From Corynebacterium sp. TAE3-ERU16 (GTDB lineage: Bacteria; Actinomycetota; Actinomycetes; Mycobacteriales; Mycobacteriaceae), in assembly GCF_019209935.1 (NCBI RefSeq), contig NZ_JAHUTN010000007.1, forward strand, positions 1 to 64,000: a DNA stretch of 64,000 nucleotides, written 5' to 3'. A model generated the notes under the pieces. That model was not told where the DNA came from. It did not search any database and saw only the letters and a program-made list of their open reading frames with translations. This document shows positions 1 through 11,073 of the stretch, one piece after another. Position 1 is the first letter of the stretch. The number at the start of each line of letters is the position of its first letter. Position numbers and translations under genes: made by a program.

Positions 1-184
1 ATCACCCCCAGCTCCTGCGATTTGGTTGGCGCGGTTTCCGTGATGGAGGCTCCCAACTACGTTAATTTAATCGCGGTGGGGGCCCGCTGGCCCTCGACCC
101 CGGGTCGCGCGGGGTGGGGTGCACCCCGGTTTGGTTCGGGTGGTGCACCCCTCATCGGATTCCCGCGGGTGTCCCCGGCCCCGA

Positions 185-388
185 TCAGTGCCGTCTGGGC
201 GCCACAGGGGACAGAACGGCCTCAACCCCTGCGGTCACGAACGCCGTGAGTACCAGTGCGCAACCGCCGAGGACCGCCGACATCTGCCAGTCGGGGGCGA
301 GGAACAGGCCGCCGGTGACGGCCACGAGCAGACCCACCAAACCGATGAGAACTGCCTTCGAGTAGGGGCTGATACGGGCGTCGCTCAC
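185..388 (-). CDS. Small two-helix membrane protein, unknown function
   Basis: A 67-residue protein starting at GTG 388. The first 10 residues are polar, followed by two hydrophobic segments at about residues 12-29 and 36-55 separated by a short loop, and a short basic tail. This is the profile of a small integral membrane protein with both ends on the same side. I recognise no family. A similar layout is seen in the gene at 49784-49975, but the sequences are not obviously related. The upstream region carries two short palindromes (435-471) that could be operator sites. Confidence 0.6.
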   Translation of the reverse strand: MSDARISPYSKAVLIGLVGLLVAVTGGLFLAPDWQMSAVLGGCALVLTAFVTAGVEAVLSPVAPRRH

Positions 389-434
389 GATGGTGCTTTC
401 CCGCCGCGCGGTGGCGACGTTGTCCGAATGTATC

Positions 435-471
435 CGTTCACTTCTGAACGCTTTTACATTGGGTAAATGTA
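435..471. promoter_or_regulatory. Two adjacent palindromes upstream of the small membrane protein
   Basis: CGTTCA-CTTC-TGAACG (435-450) is followed four bases later by TACATT-GGGTA-AATGTA (455-471). The surrounding bases are more AT-rich than the genes on either side, and TACATT could also act as a -10 in either direction. Two different dyads this close suggest binding sites for one or two regulators. The regulator is unknown and the distance to the start at 388 is about 50 bases. Confidence 0.35.
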
Positions 472-568
472 GACCAGTTCGGACTCGAGCAAAAACCCGG
501 CGAAAACGCGCTCGATTGACTAAACAAACTCCTGAGCTGCAAATTCAGTGAATGGCGACACCTGCCTA

Positions 569-586
569 CGGACACCGACGTGTCCG
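569..586. terminator. Short hairpin after the glutamate-cysteine-ligase-like gene
   Basis: CGGACAC and GTGTCCG form a 7-bp stem with a 4-base loop about 50 bases downstream of the stop at 634. There is no T-tract, so it is only a weak candidate terminator. Confidence 0.25.
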
Positions 587-633
587 ATCAGTCGTCCACC
601 CGACCAGAGTGAATGCGTTCACACACCGGCGGG

Positions 634-1764
634 TCAGGGCCGACCGTTGACCAGCTCGGTGCAGGTCAGATCGACGACATCACGCCAGTCGCCCGTCTTT
701 TCCATCAGTTTCCGCTGACGCCGGTAGGCCGCACCCCTGTCGATGATCCCGTGGACCATGTCGAGCTCAGCCGCGCAGCCCAGTTCCCCGGCGAGCGGCT
801 CCAGTACACCGACGATCCGCCGGATGTCATCGACGACGCTCACCGTGTCGGTGTTCCGGGAGCAGATGATGTCGGCCTCCATCCCGTACCGGGCGGCACG
901 CCACTTGTTCTCCCGGACATGCCAGGGCTGCAGTGACGGCAGAGTCTCCCCGGCCTCGAAGGCGCGGTCGTAGTACACCACGAGACAGTGCGTGAGCGCG
1001 GTGAGCGCAGCCAACTCCCGGAGGTTGCTCGGCGCGTCGGACACGCGGACCTCGATTGTTCCCCACTTCGCTGAGGGACGGATGTCGAAGTGCATGGAAC
1101 CCGTGTGGTCGATGACCCCGGACTTGTCCTGCTGCCGCAGATACTCGGTCCACTGGCTCCAGGTGTTGAAGCCGTAGGGCGCTCCCGCGGTGGGCAGCTG
1201 CTGGTAGAGCATCGTCCGGTTGGACGCGTACCCGGTGTCCAACCCGTTCCATCCGGGAGAGCCGGCGCTCAGCGCCAGGAGGTGTGGATAGTTGGTCATC
1301 AGGGCGTTGATGATCGGCCAGACCTTCGCCTCGTGGCTGACGCCGACGTGGACATGCAGGCCCCAGATCAGCATCTGCCGACCCCAGAACCGGGTCCGCC
1401 GGATGATCTCGGTGTAGGGGCTCTTGTCGGAGACCTCCTGCTCCCGCCAGTCGGAGAAGGGATGGGATCCGGCGGACCACAGTCGGACACCCATCTCATC
1501 GGCGCACTCCCGGAGGGAGTCGAGTCCGGAGCTCAGTTCCGCGACGGCCTCGGGGACCGTGTGGCAGACCCCGGTGACCATCTCCACGGTGTTCTTCAGA
1601 AACTCGGGCTCGAGCTGCAGGTCGGGGCGGCGGGCGGACATGAGCTTGATCATGTCCGCCGCCCGTGGGGTGAGATCGCGGGTCTCCGGGTCGATGAGCC
1701 CGATCTCCCATTCCACCCCGAGCGTCGGCTCCGGGGAACGGTTGAAGTTCATGTGATCAGCCAT
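634..1764 (-). CDS. Glutamate-cysteine ligase type 2 family protein (YbdK-like carboxylate-amine ligase)
   Basis: A 376-residue protein of the GCS2 family, whose members join the gamma-carboxylate of glutamate to an amine such as cysteine. The family start is clear: [10 protein letters not shown] near residue 17 holds the acidic metal/ATP-binding residues. Further on, GLHVHVGV (about residue 135) and FDIRPS (about 226) are conserved GCS2 motifs. The length is typical of the family. AAGGAG lies 5 bases before ATG 1764. Corynebacteria use mycothiol rather than glutathione, so true glutathione synthesis is unlikely; the amine substrate is unknown. It is probably a single-gene unit upstream of the LytR_C gene and transcribed leftward like it. 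Confidence 0.8.
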   Translation of the reverse strand: MADHMNFNRSPEPTLGVEWEIGLIDPETRDLTPRAADMIKLMSARRPDLQLEPEFLKNTVEMVTGVCHTVPEAVAELSSGLDSLRECADEMGVRLWSAGSHPFSDWREQEVSDKSPYTEIIRRTRFWGRQMLIWGLHVHVGVSHEAKVWPIINALMTNYPHLLALSAGSPGWNGLDTGYASNRTMLYQQLPTAGAPYGFNTWSQWTEYLRQQDKSGVIDHTGSMHFDIRPSAKWGTIEVRVSDAPSNLRELAALTALTHCLVVYYDRAFEAGETLPSLQPWHVRENKWRAARYGMEADIICSRNTDTVSVVDDIRRIVGVLEPLAGELGCAAELDMVHGIIDRGAAYRRQRKLMEKTGDWRDVVDLTCTELVNGRP

Positions 1765-1805
1765 GTCGGCTCCTTGGGGGACGGAACGGAAGAAGAGATA
1801 CCCGT

Positions 1806-2483
1806 CTAGAGGTTGACGTCACCCGTGAGAACGACGACGACACCGCCGGCGGGCGCGGACCCGAGTTCCGGGGTCCGCGGATTCGCGGGGATACCGAGTG
1901 CGGCGCCGACTTCACGGGCCGCGGCTTCTTCCGTAGGGTTTCCGGCGGTGTAGTAGACGGCTGAAGCCGGGAGGTAGGTTTCCGCGAGGTTGCCCACTTC
2001 CCCCACCTTCCAGCCCTGTCCTGTGAGCTTGTCGGCGACCCGATTGGCGAGGCCCTGGATCGTCGAATTGTTGAGCGTGTGCACGGTCACCGTCCGCGGA
2101 TCGCCTGCGGTAGCTGGCGGCGTGGCGGGCTGTGCGGGTGCCGCTGACGCCGTCCCGGGATCGGTTGCGGGCGCTGCGGGGTCGGGTTGCGGGGCCTTCT
2201 GGTCCCGCGGAGTGGCGGCGGGTGCGGCCGGGCTGACCTCAGTACTGGTGGCTGCGGCCGAACTGGTTCCTTCGCCTGCGACGGGGGTGTTGTCGGAGTC
2301 GTCGCCACGGAGACCGGCGAACAGTGCCCAGGCCGCGAGCAGTACAGCGACCGCGGCCAGGATCATGGCGAGCCCCCGGAGCGGCAGTTGCCGCGCCTCA
2401 CTCACCGGCGCGGCGGCAGCGGCGGCGTCTTCGGGGTGGCCTTCGCGGGCCCGGGACTCGTCATCGTGTTTGTTGGGGGACAC
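1806..2483 (-). CDS. LytR C-terminal domain protein, membrane-anchored
   Basis: A 225-residue protein. The N-terminus is acidic and cytoplasmic, a single transmembrane helix lies at about 36-60, then comes a Pro/Ala/Thr-rich linker (about 70-130). A LytR_C domain at about 131-200 follows ([13 protein letters not shown] to the [10 protein letters not shown] region). LytR_C domains are found alone or at the end of LytR-CpsA-Psr cell-wall ligases, so an extracytoplasmic envelope role is likely, but there is no LCP catalytic domain here. The start is GTG 2483: TAAGAT (2492-2497, minus strand) lies 8 bases upstream with no ribosome site, which suggests a leaderless message arising inside the end of the DUF3263 gene. 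Confidence 0.8.
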   Translation of the reverse strand: MSPNKHDDESRAREGHPEDAAAAAAPVSEARQLPLRGLAMILAAVAVLLAAWALFAGLRGDDSDNTPVAGEGTSSAAATSTEVSPAAPAATPRDQKAPQPDPAAPATDPGTASAAPAQPATPPATAGDPRTVTVHTLNNSTIQGLANRVADKLTGQGWKVGEVGNLAETYLPASAVYYTAGNPTEEAAAREVGAALGIPANPRTPELGSAPAGGVVVVLTGDVNL

Positions 2484-2494
2484 AGAGAGTGATC

Positions 2495-2749
2495 TTAGCC
2501 GCTTTTCGCTCTCCGCCGTGATTCGGCTCGCTGATCTCTCATCCTCCGGAGCCTGGCGACGAGTGTGGGATGCGCCGCCGCGGCGGCGGGATCGTCGAGG
2601 AGCCTGTTGAGTCGCTGATGGTAACGCACCGCACTGATCCCCAGCGTACGGGTGATCGCCTCCTCCCTGGCACCCGGCGAACGGGGGGCTGTCTCCGCGA
2701 ATTCCAGCAGTCTGGCGTCGAACTCGGACAGCGGTGAGGAGGCGGACAT
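2495..2749 (-). CDS. DUF3263 family protein
   Basis: An 84-residue protein of the actinobacterial DUF3263 family. It has an acidic N-terminal half with a helix-turn-helix-like segment (ITRTLGISAVRYHQRLN, about residues 28-44) and a very basic C-terminus (RRMRDQRAESRRRAKSG), both consistent with nucleic-acid binding. Function is unknown. It is divergent from def across only 34 bases. TAGACT (2756-2761 on the minus strand) lies 6 bases before ATG 2749 with no Shine-Dalgarno sequence, so the message is probably leaderless. The LytR_C gene follows 11 bases downstream and may be partly co-transcribed. Confidence 0.8.
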   Translation of the reverse strand: MSASSPLSEFDARLLEFAETAPRSPGAREEAITRTLGISAVRYHQRLNRLLDDPAAAAAHPTLVARLRRMRDQRAESRRRAKSG

Positions 2750-2783
2750 GGCTTCAGTCTAGAGGTGAACTAAACTCCCGGGT
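2750..2783. promoter_or_regulatory. Back-to-back promoters for DUF3263 gene (-) and def (+)
   Basis: This 34-base gap holds TAGACT reading left (2756-2761, 6 bases before ATG 2749) and TAAACT reading right (2771-2776, 7 bases before ATG 2784). Each is placed so that transcription would start at the A of the start codon. The -35 region of each promoter would lie inside the other gene. Confidence 0.55.
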
Positions 2784-3467
2784 ATGACTGTCCGACCCAT
2801 CGTTATCCACGGCGACCCGGTGCTGCACAACCCGACCGCACCGGTCACCGAGTCCCCCGCGGAACTGCGGGAACTCATCCACGACATGTACGAGACCATG
2901 GACGTAGCCCACGGTGTCGGTCTCGCGGCGAACCAGATCGGCGTGGGTAAGCGGCTGTTCGTCTACAGCTGCCCCGATATCGAGGGACCGAACGGTTCGG
3001 AGAAGCCGAAGGAGGAGATCGAGGCCAACGGTGGACCGGTCCGCCGCGGCTGCGTGATCAACCCCGTGCTCGAGACCTCCGAGATCCCGCTGTCCATGCC
3101 GCGCGACGACGGCGAGGACGACGAGGGTTGTCTGTCCGTCCCGGGCGAGACGTTCCCGACGGGCCGGGCCGACTGGGCCCGCGTCACCGGAACCGACGCC
3201 GAGGGCAACGAGATCAGCATCGAGGGTTACGGGCTGTTCGCCCGGTGCCTGCAGCACGAGGTCGGTCACCTCGACGGGTTCCTCTACACCGACACCCTCA
3301 TCGGCCGGCACCGGCGCGCGGCGAAGAAGACCATCAAGCGCAACGGATGGACGGAAGCGGGCCTGACCTGGATGCCCGGCGCGGACGAGGACCCGTTCGG
3401 ACACGATGACCCCGCCCCGGCCGAGGACCCCGACATCCCGCCCGCGCTGCGCAAGAACACGGACTGA
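2784..3467 (+). CDS. def: Peptide deformylase
   Basis: Removes the formyl group from the N-terminal methionine of new proteins, in the cytosol. All three metal-site motifs are present: [10 protein letters not shown] (about residue 43), EGCLSVPG with the Cys ligand (about 113) and QHEVGH with the two His ligands and catalytic Glu (about 157). At 227 residues it has the internal insertion and charged C-terminal tail seen in actinobacterial enzymes. ATG 2784 follows a TAAACT -10 by 7 bases, so the message is probably leaderless. The GNAT gene starts 2 bases after the stop, which implies an operon and coupled translation. Confidence 0.96.
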   Translation: MTVRPIVIHGDPVLHNPTAPVTESPAELRELIHDMYETMDVAHGVGLAANQIGVGKRLFVYSCPDIEGPNGSEKPKEEIEANGGPVRRGCVINPVLETSEIPLSMPRDDGEDDEGCLSVPGETFPTGRADWARVTGTDAEGNEISIEGYGLFARCLQHEVGHLDGFLYTDTLIGRHRRAAKKTIKRNGWTEAGLTWMPGADEDPFGHDDPAPAEDPDIPPALRKNTD

Positions 3468-3469
3468 CC

Positions 3470-4471
3470 GTGCAACGACGCGCCCCGCGCCCCGGCGACC
3501 GGGTGATTGTCAGGCGCCGCATCCCGGACACCCCCGGCCACCTGACCGATGTCATCGGGCACGTCGTCTCCCTGGACCCGCTGGTGGTGCGCCCCCAGTC
3601 CGTCGGCGGGCTGCCCTCCGACGCCGAGGCCGTGACGATCCCGGATGAGCTCGTCCAGGTGTGCAAGGTCCTGCCGCCCCGCCGGGTCCGCAACAGCGAC
3701 ATCCGGGCGGTGGAGACGGCGACCGCGGCCGCCTTCCCCGGCATCGAGCACCGCTGGTGCGGCCAGTGGCTGCTGCGCGCGGGCGACGGCATCACCGAAC
3801 GCTCCAATTCCGCGGCTCCGCTCGGTCGTTCCGCCGGGCTGAGCGAGGTCCCGCTCCGCGAGATCGAGGCCTTCTACGCCGAACACGACCTACCGGTGCG
3901 GATCCTCATCCCCGACCGGATCGGGAATCCGGCACGGACGGTCTGCGCGGGCCCCGCGTGGCGCACGGGACCGGACATCGTCGTGATGACCCGGCCGCTC
4001 CACGACCTCCCCACACCGGATCTGCCCGACGGGGTGACGCACAGGGTCGATGAACAGCCCGATGAGGAGTGGCTGGCGCTCTACCACTTCCGGGGCCGAC
4101 CACTTCCCGAGCATGCGCTGAACCTCCTGCGCACACGCATCGACGGCCACATGGGATTCGGCAGGCTGCTCGACGCGACCGGGCGGACCCTCGCCATCAC
4201 CAGAGGCACGATCACGGAGTCCGGCGACGGACGGACCTGGCTGGGGTACTCCGCCGTCGAGGTCGTCGCCGATCACCGGCGACGGGGGCTAGGCACCCAG
4301 CTCGGGACCGCGATGCTGCACTGGGGCGCACGGAACGGGGCGGAGATGGCGTACCTGCAGGTACTGGCCGCCAACACCGCCGGGATCGGTCTCTACGACA
4401 AACTGGGGTTCATCGAACACCACCGGCACCGCTACGCGGAACTCGACCCACGGGTCACTCCCGGACGGTGA
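3470..4471 (+). CDS. GNAT-family N-acetyltransferase (corynebacterial N-acetylglutamate synthase type)
   Basis: A 333-residue protein starting at GTG 3470, two bases after def. The N-terminal third is an SH3-like segment (RAPRPGDRVIVRRRI...). The C-terminal part is a GNAT domain with the acetyl-CoA loop RRRGLGTQLG at about 267-276 and the usual following AANTAGIGLYDKLGF. The same gene follows def in C. glutamicum, where I recall it being reported as an N-acetylglutamate synthase feeding arginine synthesis; that role is transferred from this recollection and from position. The last 17 bases overlap the end of the convergent RDD gene. Confidence 0.8.
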   Translation: MQRRAPRPGDRVIVRRRIPDTPGHLTDVIGHVVSLDPLVVRPQSVGGLPSDAEAVTIPDELVQVCKVLPPRRVRNSDIRAVETATAAAFPGIEHRWCGQWLLRAGDGITERSNSAAPLGRSAGLSEVPLREIEAFYAEHDLPVRILIPDRIGNPARTVCAGPAWRTGPDIVVMTRPLHDLPTPDLPDGVTHRVDEQPDEEWLALYHFRGRPLPEHALNLLRTRIDGHMGFGRLLDATGRTLAITRGTITESGDGRTWLGYSAVEVVADHRRRGLGTQLGTAMLHWGARNGAEMAYLQVLAANTAGIGLYDKLGFIEHHRHRYAELDPRVTPGR

Positions 4472-5081
4472 CCCGGGTGCGGGCGAAGCGGTCGTGCGGC
4501 CCCATCCCGTAGGCGTCGAGCTTCGCTGATCCAGCCAGCCAGATGCCGACCGCGAGCGCGGCGACCGGCCCCGCGACGGGGATCGCGGGAATGAGGAGCC
4601 ACAGGTTGCGCCGCACGGCCTGCCCCACCTCGACCGGGCAGTCCGCGGGCCCCGTGACCCGGAGACCGAGCATCCTCTTTCCCGGGCCACCACCGCTCGT
4701 GTCACCGAGGACCCGCCAGATCCAGAACGGCAGTGGCCCGGCCAGCAAGGTGAGGTACCAGAGCGCGTTTCCGGTGCCGATGGCGACGGTCACGGTGAGA
4801 ATCAGGTAGAGGGCGGAGAAGATCGCGGCATCCAACGCCAACGCCGCCGCCCGCGAGCGGACCGGGGCGTTGAGCAGGTCCCGGGGCCCGCTGTTCAGCC
4901 CCGGGGTGAAGGCGCTGAAACGTTCCATCTGGTCATGTTCCACCGGAACGGTGAACGGGGTCCGGATCACGGCTCCCGTCCGCTGCACGCGGTCCACGAC
5001 CTCCGGGATCCGGATCCTCGCCCGGGGCCGGGGTACGTCATCTCGGCGACCGGCCGGAGATGTACCGTCGGGGAAAGTCAT
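4455..5081 (-). CDS. RDD family membrane protein
   Basis: A 208-residue protein with a charged N-terminal region of about 70 residues, then an RDD domain starting at APVRSRAAALALD. Hydrophobic segments lie at about 100-120, 126-142 and 164-190. RDD proteins are multi-pass membrane proteins of mostly unknown role. I place the start at ATG 5081 because a GAGAGAGG ribosome site lies upstream and the longer reading frame would run into the promoter of xthA. The end overlaps the convergent acetyltransferase gene by 17 bases. Confidence 0.75.
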   Translation of the reverse strand: MTFPDGTSPAGRRDDVPRPRARIRIPEVVDRVQRTGAVIRTPFTVPVEHDQMERFSAFTPGLNSGPRDLLNAPVRSRAAALALDAAIFSALYLILTVTVAIGTGNALWYLTLLAGPLPFWIWRVLGDTSGGGPGKRMLGLRVTGPADCPVEVGQAVRRNLWLLIPAIPVAGPVAALAVGIWLAGSAKLDAYGMGPHDRFARTRVTVRE

Positions 5082-5166
5082 CGTGTCGTCCACCTCTCTC
5101 ACCTGATGAACGCGCCACCACCACGCCAGGTTCCCGGCGAGCCCGTTCACAGCTAACCTCGTGTGT

Positions 5167-5973
5167 ATGCGCATCGCCACGTTCAACGTCAATTCGGCCC
5201 GGGCCCGGGCCGACCGGATGGTCGGCTTCCTGACGCGTCACGACGTGGACGTCCTGGCTGTACAGGAGACGAAGTGCCGGGATGACCAGTTCCCCCACCT
5301 GCCCTTCGAGCAAGCCGGGTACGAGGTCGCCCACGTCGGCTACGGCCAGTGGAACGGGGTCGCCCTGATCTCCCGGATCGGTCTCGAGGACGTCGCCGAC
5401 CACTTTCCCGGGCAGCCCGGATTCGCCAGGAACGTGGCCGACGAACAGGCGGTGGAGGCACGCGCGATCGGGGCGACGTGCGGCGGGGTCCGGGTGTGGA
5501 GCCTGTACGTCCCGAACGGTCGCGAGATCGCCGACCGCCACTACGAGTACAAGCTCCGCTGGCTCGATGCGTTCTCGGCCCACGTCCGCGGGGTGCTCGC
5601 CGACGATCCCTCGGCGAAACTGCTCTGTACCGGCGACTTCAACATCGCCCCCACCGACGCGGACGTGTGGGACCGCCGCTTCTTCGACGGCAAGACCCAC
5701 GTCACCGAGCCGGAGCGGGCGTTCTTCCAGCAGCTCACCGAATCCGGTCTGGTGGAGACGACGAGGCGGTTCACGCCCGGTGAATACACCTACTGGGACT
5801 ACAAGGCGATGCGCTTCGGCCGGGACGAGGGCATGCGGATCGATTTCCACCTGGCCAGCACCGCCCTGGCGGAGACCGCGCGGGCGGGATTCATCGACAG
5901 GGAGGAACGCGCCGGTGACGGTGCCTCCGATCACGCCCCCGTGGTCGTGGACTACGCCGTCGACGAGGACTAG
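5167..5973 (+). CDS. xthA: Exodeoxyribonuclease III (AP endonuclease)
   Basis: A 268-residue exonuclease/endonuclease/phosphatase-fold DNA repair enzyme that cuts at abasic sites and trims 3' ends. Visible motifs: ATFNVNSARAR (start), QETKCRD with the metal-binding Glu (about residue 34), TGDFNIAP (about 155) and the C-terminal SDHAPV with the catalytic Asp-His (about 257). Start: ATG 5167 is 7 bases after TAACCT (5154-5159), so a leaderless message is likely; GTG 5161 is a less likely alternative. The cls gene follows 5 bases after the stop, so the two are probably co-transcribed, as in C. glutamicum. Confidence 0.93.
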   Translation: MRIATFNVNSARARADRMVGFLTRHDVDVLAVQETKCRDDQFPHLPFEQAGYEVAHVGYGQWNGVALISRIGLEDVADHFPGQPGFARNVADEQAVEARAIGATCGGVRVWSLYVPNGREIADRHYEYKLRWLDAFSAHVRGVLADDPSAKLLCTGDFNIAPTDADVWDRRFFDGKTHVTEPERAFFQQLTESGLVETTRRFTPGEYTYWDYKAMRFGRDEGMRIDFHLASTALAETARAGFIDREERAGDGASDHAPVVVDYAVDED

Positions 5974-5978
5974 ACCGG

Positions 5979-7460
5979 ATGACCGATGTCCTCTCCTCAC
6001 TGACGTCACTCGAATGGTGGCGGTCCGCGGGCCTCGTGCTCGACTACGTCGTCAAGATCATCGCCGTCGGCACCGTCGCCCAGGACCGGAAACCCAGCTC
6101 CTCCTCCGCGTGGCTGCTCGCGATCCTCTTCGTCCCGGTCATCGGACTGCCCCTGTTCCTGATGATGGGCAGCCCCTACATCAACCGACGCCGTCACCGT
6201 ATCCAGATGGAGGCGCAGGCGATGGTGGGGACACCAATGGCGGAGATGCCTGCGATCCCGGAGGGCGCCGAACTCTCCGACGAGGTCGCGTCGGTGGTAC
6301 GACTGAACGACACGCTGACCGACCTCCCCGCGGTGTATTCCCGGTTCCACGGCCTCTACCCCGACTACCACGGGTCCATCGCCGCGATGGCGGCGGCGGT
6401 CGACGCCGCGGAGAACACGGTCCACGCCCAGATCTACATCGTCGCGTGGGATGAGACCACGGACGTGTTCTTCAGCGCCTGCCGCCGCGCCGCCGCCCGC
6501 GGCGTCGCGGTCCGCCTGTTGTTCGACCAGGTGGGCAGCTGGAAGTACCCCGGCTACCGGAAACTCGGACGACGCCTGACCGAGGCGGGCATCGACTGGC
6601 ACCTGACCATGCCCCTGAAGCCGTTCCACTGGAGGTTCCGCCGCCCCGATCTGCGCAACCACCGCAAGCTCCTGATCATCGACGGGCACACCGGTTTCAT
6701 CGGCTCCCAGAACATGATCGAACCCGGCTACCTGTCCCGCAGAAACCACCGTTCCGGCCGGGAGTGGGTGGACATCATGGTCAAGCTCTCGGGGCCCGTC
6801 GTCGAGGCGATGGAGATGATCTTCGCCGTCGACTGGTACCAGGAGACGGACACCATCATCGAACTCCCCGCGAGGTCGGACACCGGTCCGTGCGCCGGTG
6901 ACGAGATCGTGCAGCTCGTCCCCTCGGGGCCGGGCTACGCCACCGAACCCAATCTGCGGTTGTTCAACTCGATGGTGCACCACGCCAAGGAACACCTGAT
7001 CCTGTGCAGCCCCTACTTCATCCCGGACGACTCACTCATGGAGGCGATCCTCACGGCCTGCTACCGCGGGGTCCGGGTCGATCTGCTGGTCAACGAGGTC
7101 TCCGACCAGTTCATGGTCGGCCACGCCCAGGCCAGCTACTACAAGATGCTCATGGAGGCCGGCGTGCACATCCACCGCTACCCGGCTCCGATGATCCTGC
7201 ACACCAAGTTCGCGCTCGCCGACCCGGAGGGCGACACCATCGGTGTCCTCGGATCCTCCAACATGGACATGCGCAGTTTCGGCCTGAACTACGAGGTGAC
7301 CCTCATGGTGGTCTCCGGGGAGATCTCCAGGGAGCTCACCGAACTCGCCGCGGTCTACCTCGACCGGTGCACGGAGCTCACCCACGAACAGTGGTCGCGG
7401 CGGGGACTCGGAAAGCGCTACCTGGACAACGCGATGCGGCTCACGGCTGCTCTCCAGTGA
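5979..7460 (+). CDS. cls: Cardiolipin synthase, phospholipase D family
   Basis: A 493-residue membrane enzyme that joins two phosphatidylglycerol molecules, or PG and CDP-DAG in some families, to make cardiolipin. Two hydrophobic segments at the N-terminus (about 13-32 and 40-62) anchor it. Two HKD motifs follow: NHRKLLIIDG (about 227) and LHTKFALAD (about 407), each followed by the usual GS-x-N-M-D/E stretch. Length and order fit bacterial Cls. It directly follows xthA. Its last 20 bases overlap the end of the convergent drug exporter gene, so there is no room for a separate terminator between them. Confidence 0.92.
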   Translation: MTDVLSSLTSLEWWRSAGLVLDYVVKIIAVGTVAQDRKPSSSSAWLLAILFVPVIGLPLFLMMGSPYINRRRHRIQMEAQAMVGTPMAEMPAIPEGAELSDEVASVVRLNDTLTDLPAVYSRFHGLYPDYHGSIAAMAAAVDAAENTVHAQIYIVAWDETTDVFFSACRRAAARGVAVRLLFDQVGSWKYPGYRKLGRRLTEAGIDWHLTMPLKPFHWRFRRPDLRNHRKLLIIDGHTGFIGSQNMIEPGYLSRRNHRSGREWVDIMVKLSGPVVEAMEMIFAVDWYQETDTIIELPARSDTGPCAGDEIVQLVPSGPGYATEPNLRLFNSMVHHAKEHLILCSPYFIPDDSLMEAILTACYRGVRVDLLVNEVSDQFMVGHAQASYYKMLMEAGVHIHRYPAPMILHTKFALADPEGDTIGVLGSSNMDMRSFGLNYEVTLMVVSGEISRELTELAAVYLDRCTELTHEQWSRRGLGKRYLDNAMRLTAALQ

Positions 7461-8661
7461 TCCTCCGGGTGAGGGCACCGGCGACGAGGGTGCCGCACAG
7501 TGAAAGGCCGACGCTCACGGTCACCACGAGCCCGAGCGCCACCACGGGATCACCGCCCAGTCCGACCAGAGGGCTCACCGCACCGGCGACCAGGAACTGG
7601 CAGAACCCCATGACCGCCGACCCGAGTCCGGCGTGGGACCGGACCGTGGACACCCCGAGAGCGGTGGCGTTGCCGAAGATCCCGGGCATGTGCCCGAGTG
7701 CGATGAACAGTGCCGCCAGCACCACCGGGAGATGCCCCCCGGACAGCAGGGCGTCGCCCAGCAGAACCAGCCCGCAACAGAGCACGACGCACCCCGCCAC
7801 CCGTAGAACCGACGCGGGCTCGAACCGTCGGACCAGGCGGGAATTGACCAGAGACCCGGTGACGAGCGCGACGGAGTTCACCGCGAACACGATCGAGTAG
7901 GTCCGGGGGCTCATCCCGAAATGGTCGATGAAGACGAGCGGGCCTGCGGCGATGTAGCCGAAGAGCACGCCGGCGGCCGCCGCGAAACTCACGGTGTAGG
8001 CGGTGAACAACCGGGTGGACGCTACCGCGCGCACACCGTGGGTGAATGTGCTCCAGCCCCCGCCGCCACCCGGGACCCTGGGTCTGGATTCGCCGACGAC
8101 CAGCAGCGCGACGGTCACCTGCACACCGGCGATCGCGGCGAGGATCCAGAACAGGCCCCGCCATCCGATCGGCTCGACGAGGAGACCACCCATCAGGGGA
8201 GCTATGACGGGCGCGATCCCCATCATCGCCATGAGCAGGGAGTACGCCTGCGCGGCACGACGCCCCTCCGCGAGATCCGCGACGATGGCCCGCGCCAGCA
8301 CCACGCACGCCCCGTTCGCGAGTCCCATCACCGCACGGACAGCAACCAAAACGCCGACGGACGGGGCGAGAGCGGAGGCGACGGCGCACACCACGGAGAG
8401 AACGGTCGCCGCGACCAGCGGTGGACGGCGCCCGGTCACGTCGGACAGCGGCCCGGTGATGAGCTGCCCCACCGCCATGCCGACCATGAACGTGGTCAGC
8501 GTCAGCTGCGCCCAGACGGTCGTCGCACCGAGATCGTCACGCAGCGTCGGCAGGGCGGGCAGGTACATGTCGATGGCGAAGGGCCCCGCCGAGATCATCA
8601 GCGCCAGGGCGGCGAGCAGCCCCGCCCCCAGTTCCGGGCGCGGGGCGGGAACACGTCTCAT
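7441..8661 (-). CDS. MFS drug exporter, Bcr/CflA type
   Basis: A 406-residue proton-driven exporter with 12 predicted membrane helices. SAGPFAIDMYLPALP early in the protein is the Bcr/CflA signature, and GPLSDVTGRRP (loop 2-3) is the general MFS motif. The family exports drugs such as bicyclomycin, chloramphenicol or sulfonamides; the real substrate here is unknown. ATG 8661 is preferred because GGAAGAG lies 9 bases before it; ATG 8679, six codons earlier, is also open but has no usable ribosome site. TAGACT on the minus strand at about 8703-8708 could be its -10. Confidence 0.85.
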   Translation of the reverse strand: MRRVPAPRPELGAGLLAALALMISAGPFAIDMYLPALPTLRDDLGATTVWAQLTLTTFMVGMAVGQLITGPLSDVTGRRPPLVAATVLSVVCAVASALAPSVGVLVAVRAVMGLANGACVVLARAIVADLAEGRRAAQAYSLLMAMMGIAPVIAPLMGGLLVEPIGWRGLFWILAAIAGVQVTVALLVVGESRPRVPGGGGGWSTFTHGVRAVASTRLFTAYTVSFAAAAGVLFGYIAAGPLVFIDHFGMSPRTYSIVFAVNSVALVTGSLVNSRLVRRFEPASVLRVAGCVVLCCGLVLLGDALLSGGHLPVVLAALFIALGHMPGIFGNATALGVSTVRSHAGLGSAVMGFCQFLVAGAVSPLVGLGGDPVVALGLVVTVSVGLSLCGTLVAGALTRRITGEQP

Positions 8662-8679
8662 ACCGTCAGTCTCTTCCAT

Positions 8680-9100
8680 CCGTCCCGGTTATCGTCACCG
8701 CGACAGTCTAACGTCGTACGCTGGGTGGTTGTATTCCACTCCGGCCGTGGCCGGGCAATCCTCCGAACCCGGCCCTGCACCGGCTCCCGGTCGGTTGGCG
8801 GCGCACCGTCGCACAGCATGAGCATCTCCGGATCCCGACCGTCTGCCCGGCCACCTGCGCCACGAATCGAAACGACGCCCACTCCACCTGCAGCAGCAGC
8901 GGTGAAGCGACGGCGGGACCCCTGCGACCGAGGGCTCACCCCGGGTCCCACCCCACAAGGGAAGTGAACGGCCCGTTTCCGGATCCGGGCCCTCCGCGCG
9001 TTTCCGTGCGCTTTCACCCGCTTCCCCGCCCCACCTGCGTCGAGACCGTACCCCCACCCAAGAGCCCGCCCAATCCGTCGCGATGTCGCCTGACGCTTGT
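8680..9100. other. Gene-free stretch between exporter and thiC promoter
   Basis: About 420 bases that hold the exporter promoter at the left end. Open frames exist on both strands, but they are rich in Arg/Pro/Gly, have no domain and no ribosome sites, and overlap each other, as expected for chance frames in high-GC DNA. I see no further gene, repeat or RNA here. Confidence 0.5.
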
Positions 9101-9106
9101 TAGACT
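9101..9106 (+). promoter_or_regulatory. Candidate -10 of the thiC transcript
   Basis: TAGACT lies about 20 bases before the first helix of the riboswitch, so the predicted transcription start (about 9113) would put the whole aptamer in the 5' leader. No strong -35 hexamer is apparent. Confidence 0.5.
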
Positions 9107-9123
9107 CGTGCGCACAACCTGTC

Positions 9124-10939
<1,816 letters not shown>

Positions 10940-11073
10940 CGGCGGGCGGGATCCGGGGCGCCACCTCCGGCACACCGACCCGGGCTTCTCGAACAGATGG
11001 GGGTAACCCGTCCGGTGACTGTGGTGGAATATTCAGGTAAACGACCAGAGCAATCGAGGAGGGAGCTGCCACC

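Noticed and set aside
5161..5166. GTG 5161 as start of xthA
   Set aside because: It would add two residues not expected for the family; ATG 5167 fits the -10 spacing and the conserved MRIATFNVNS start.
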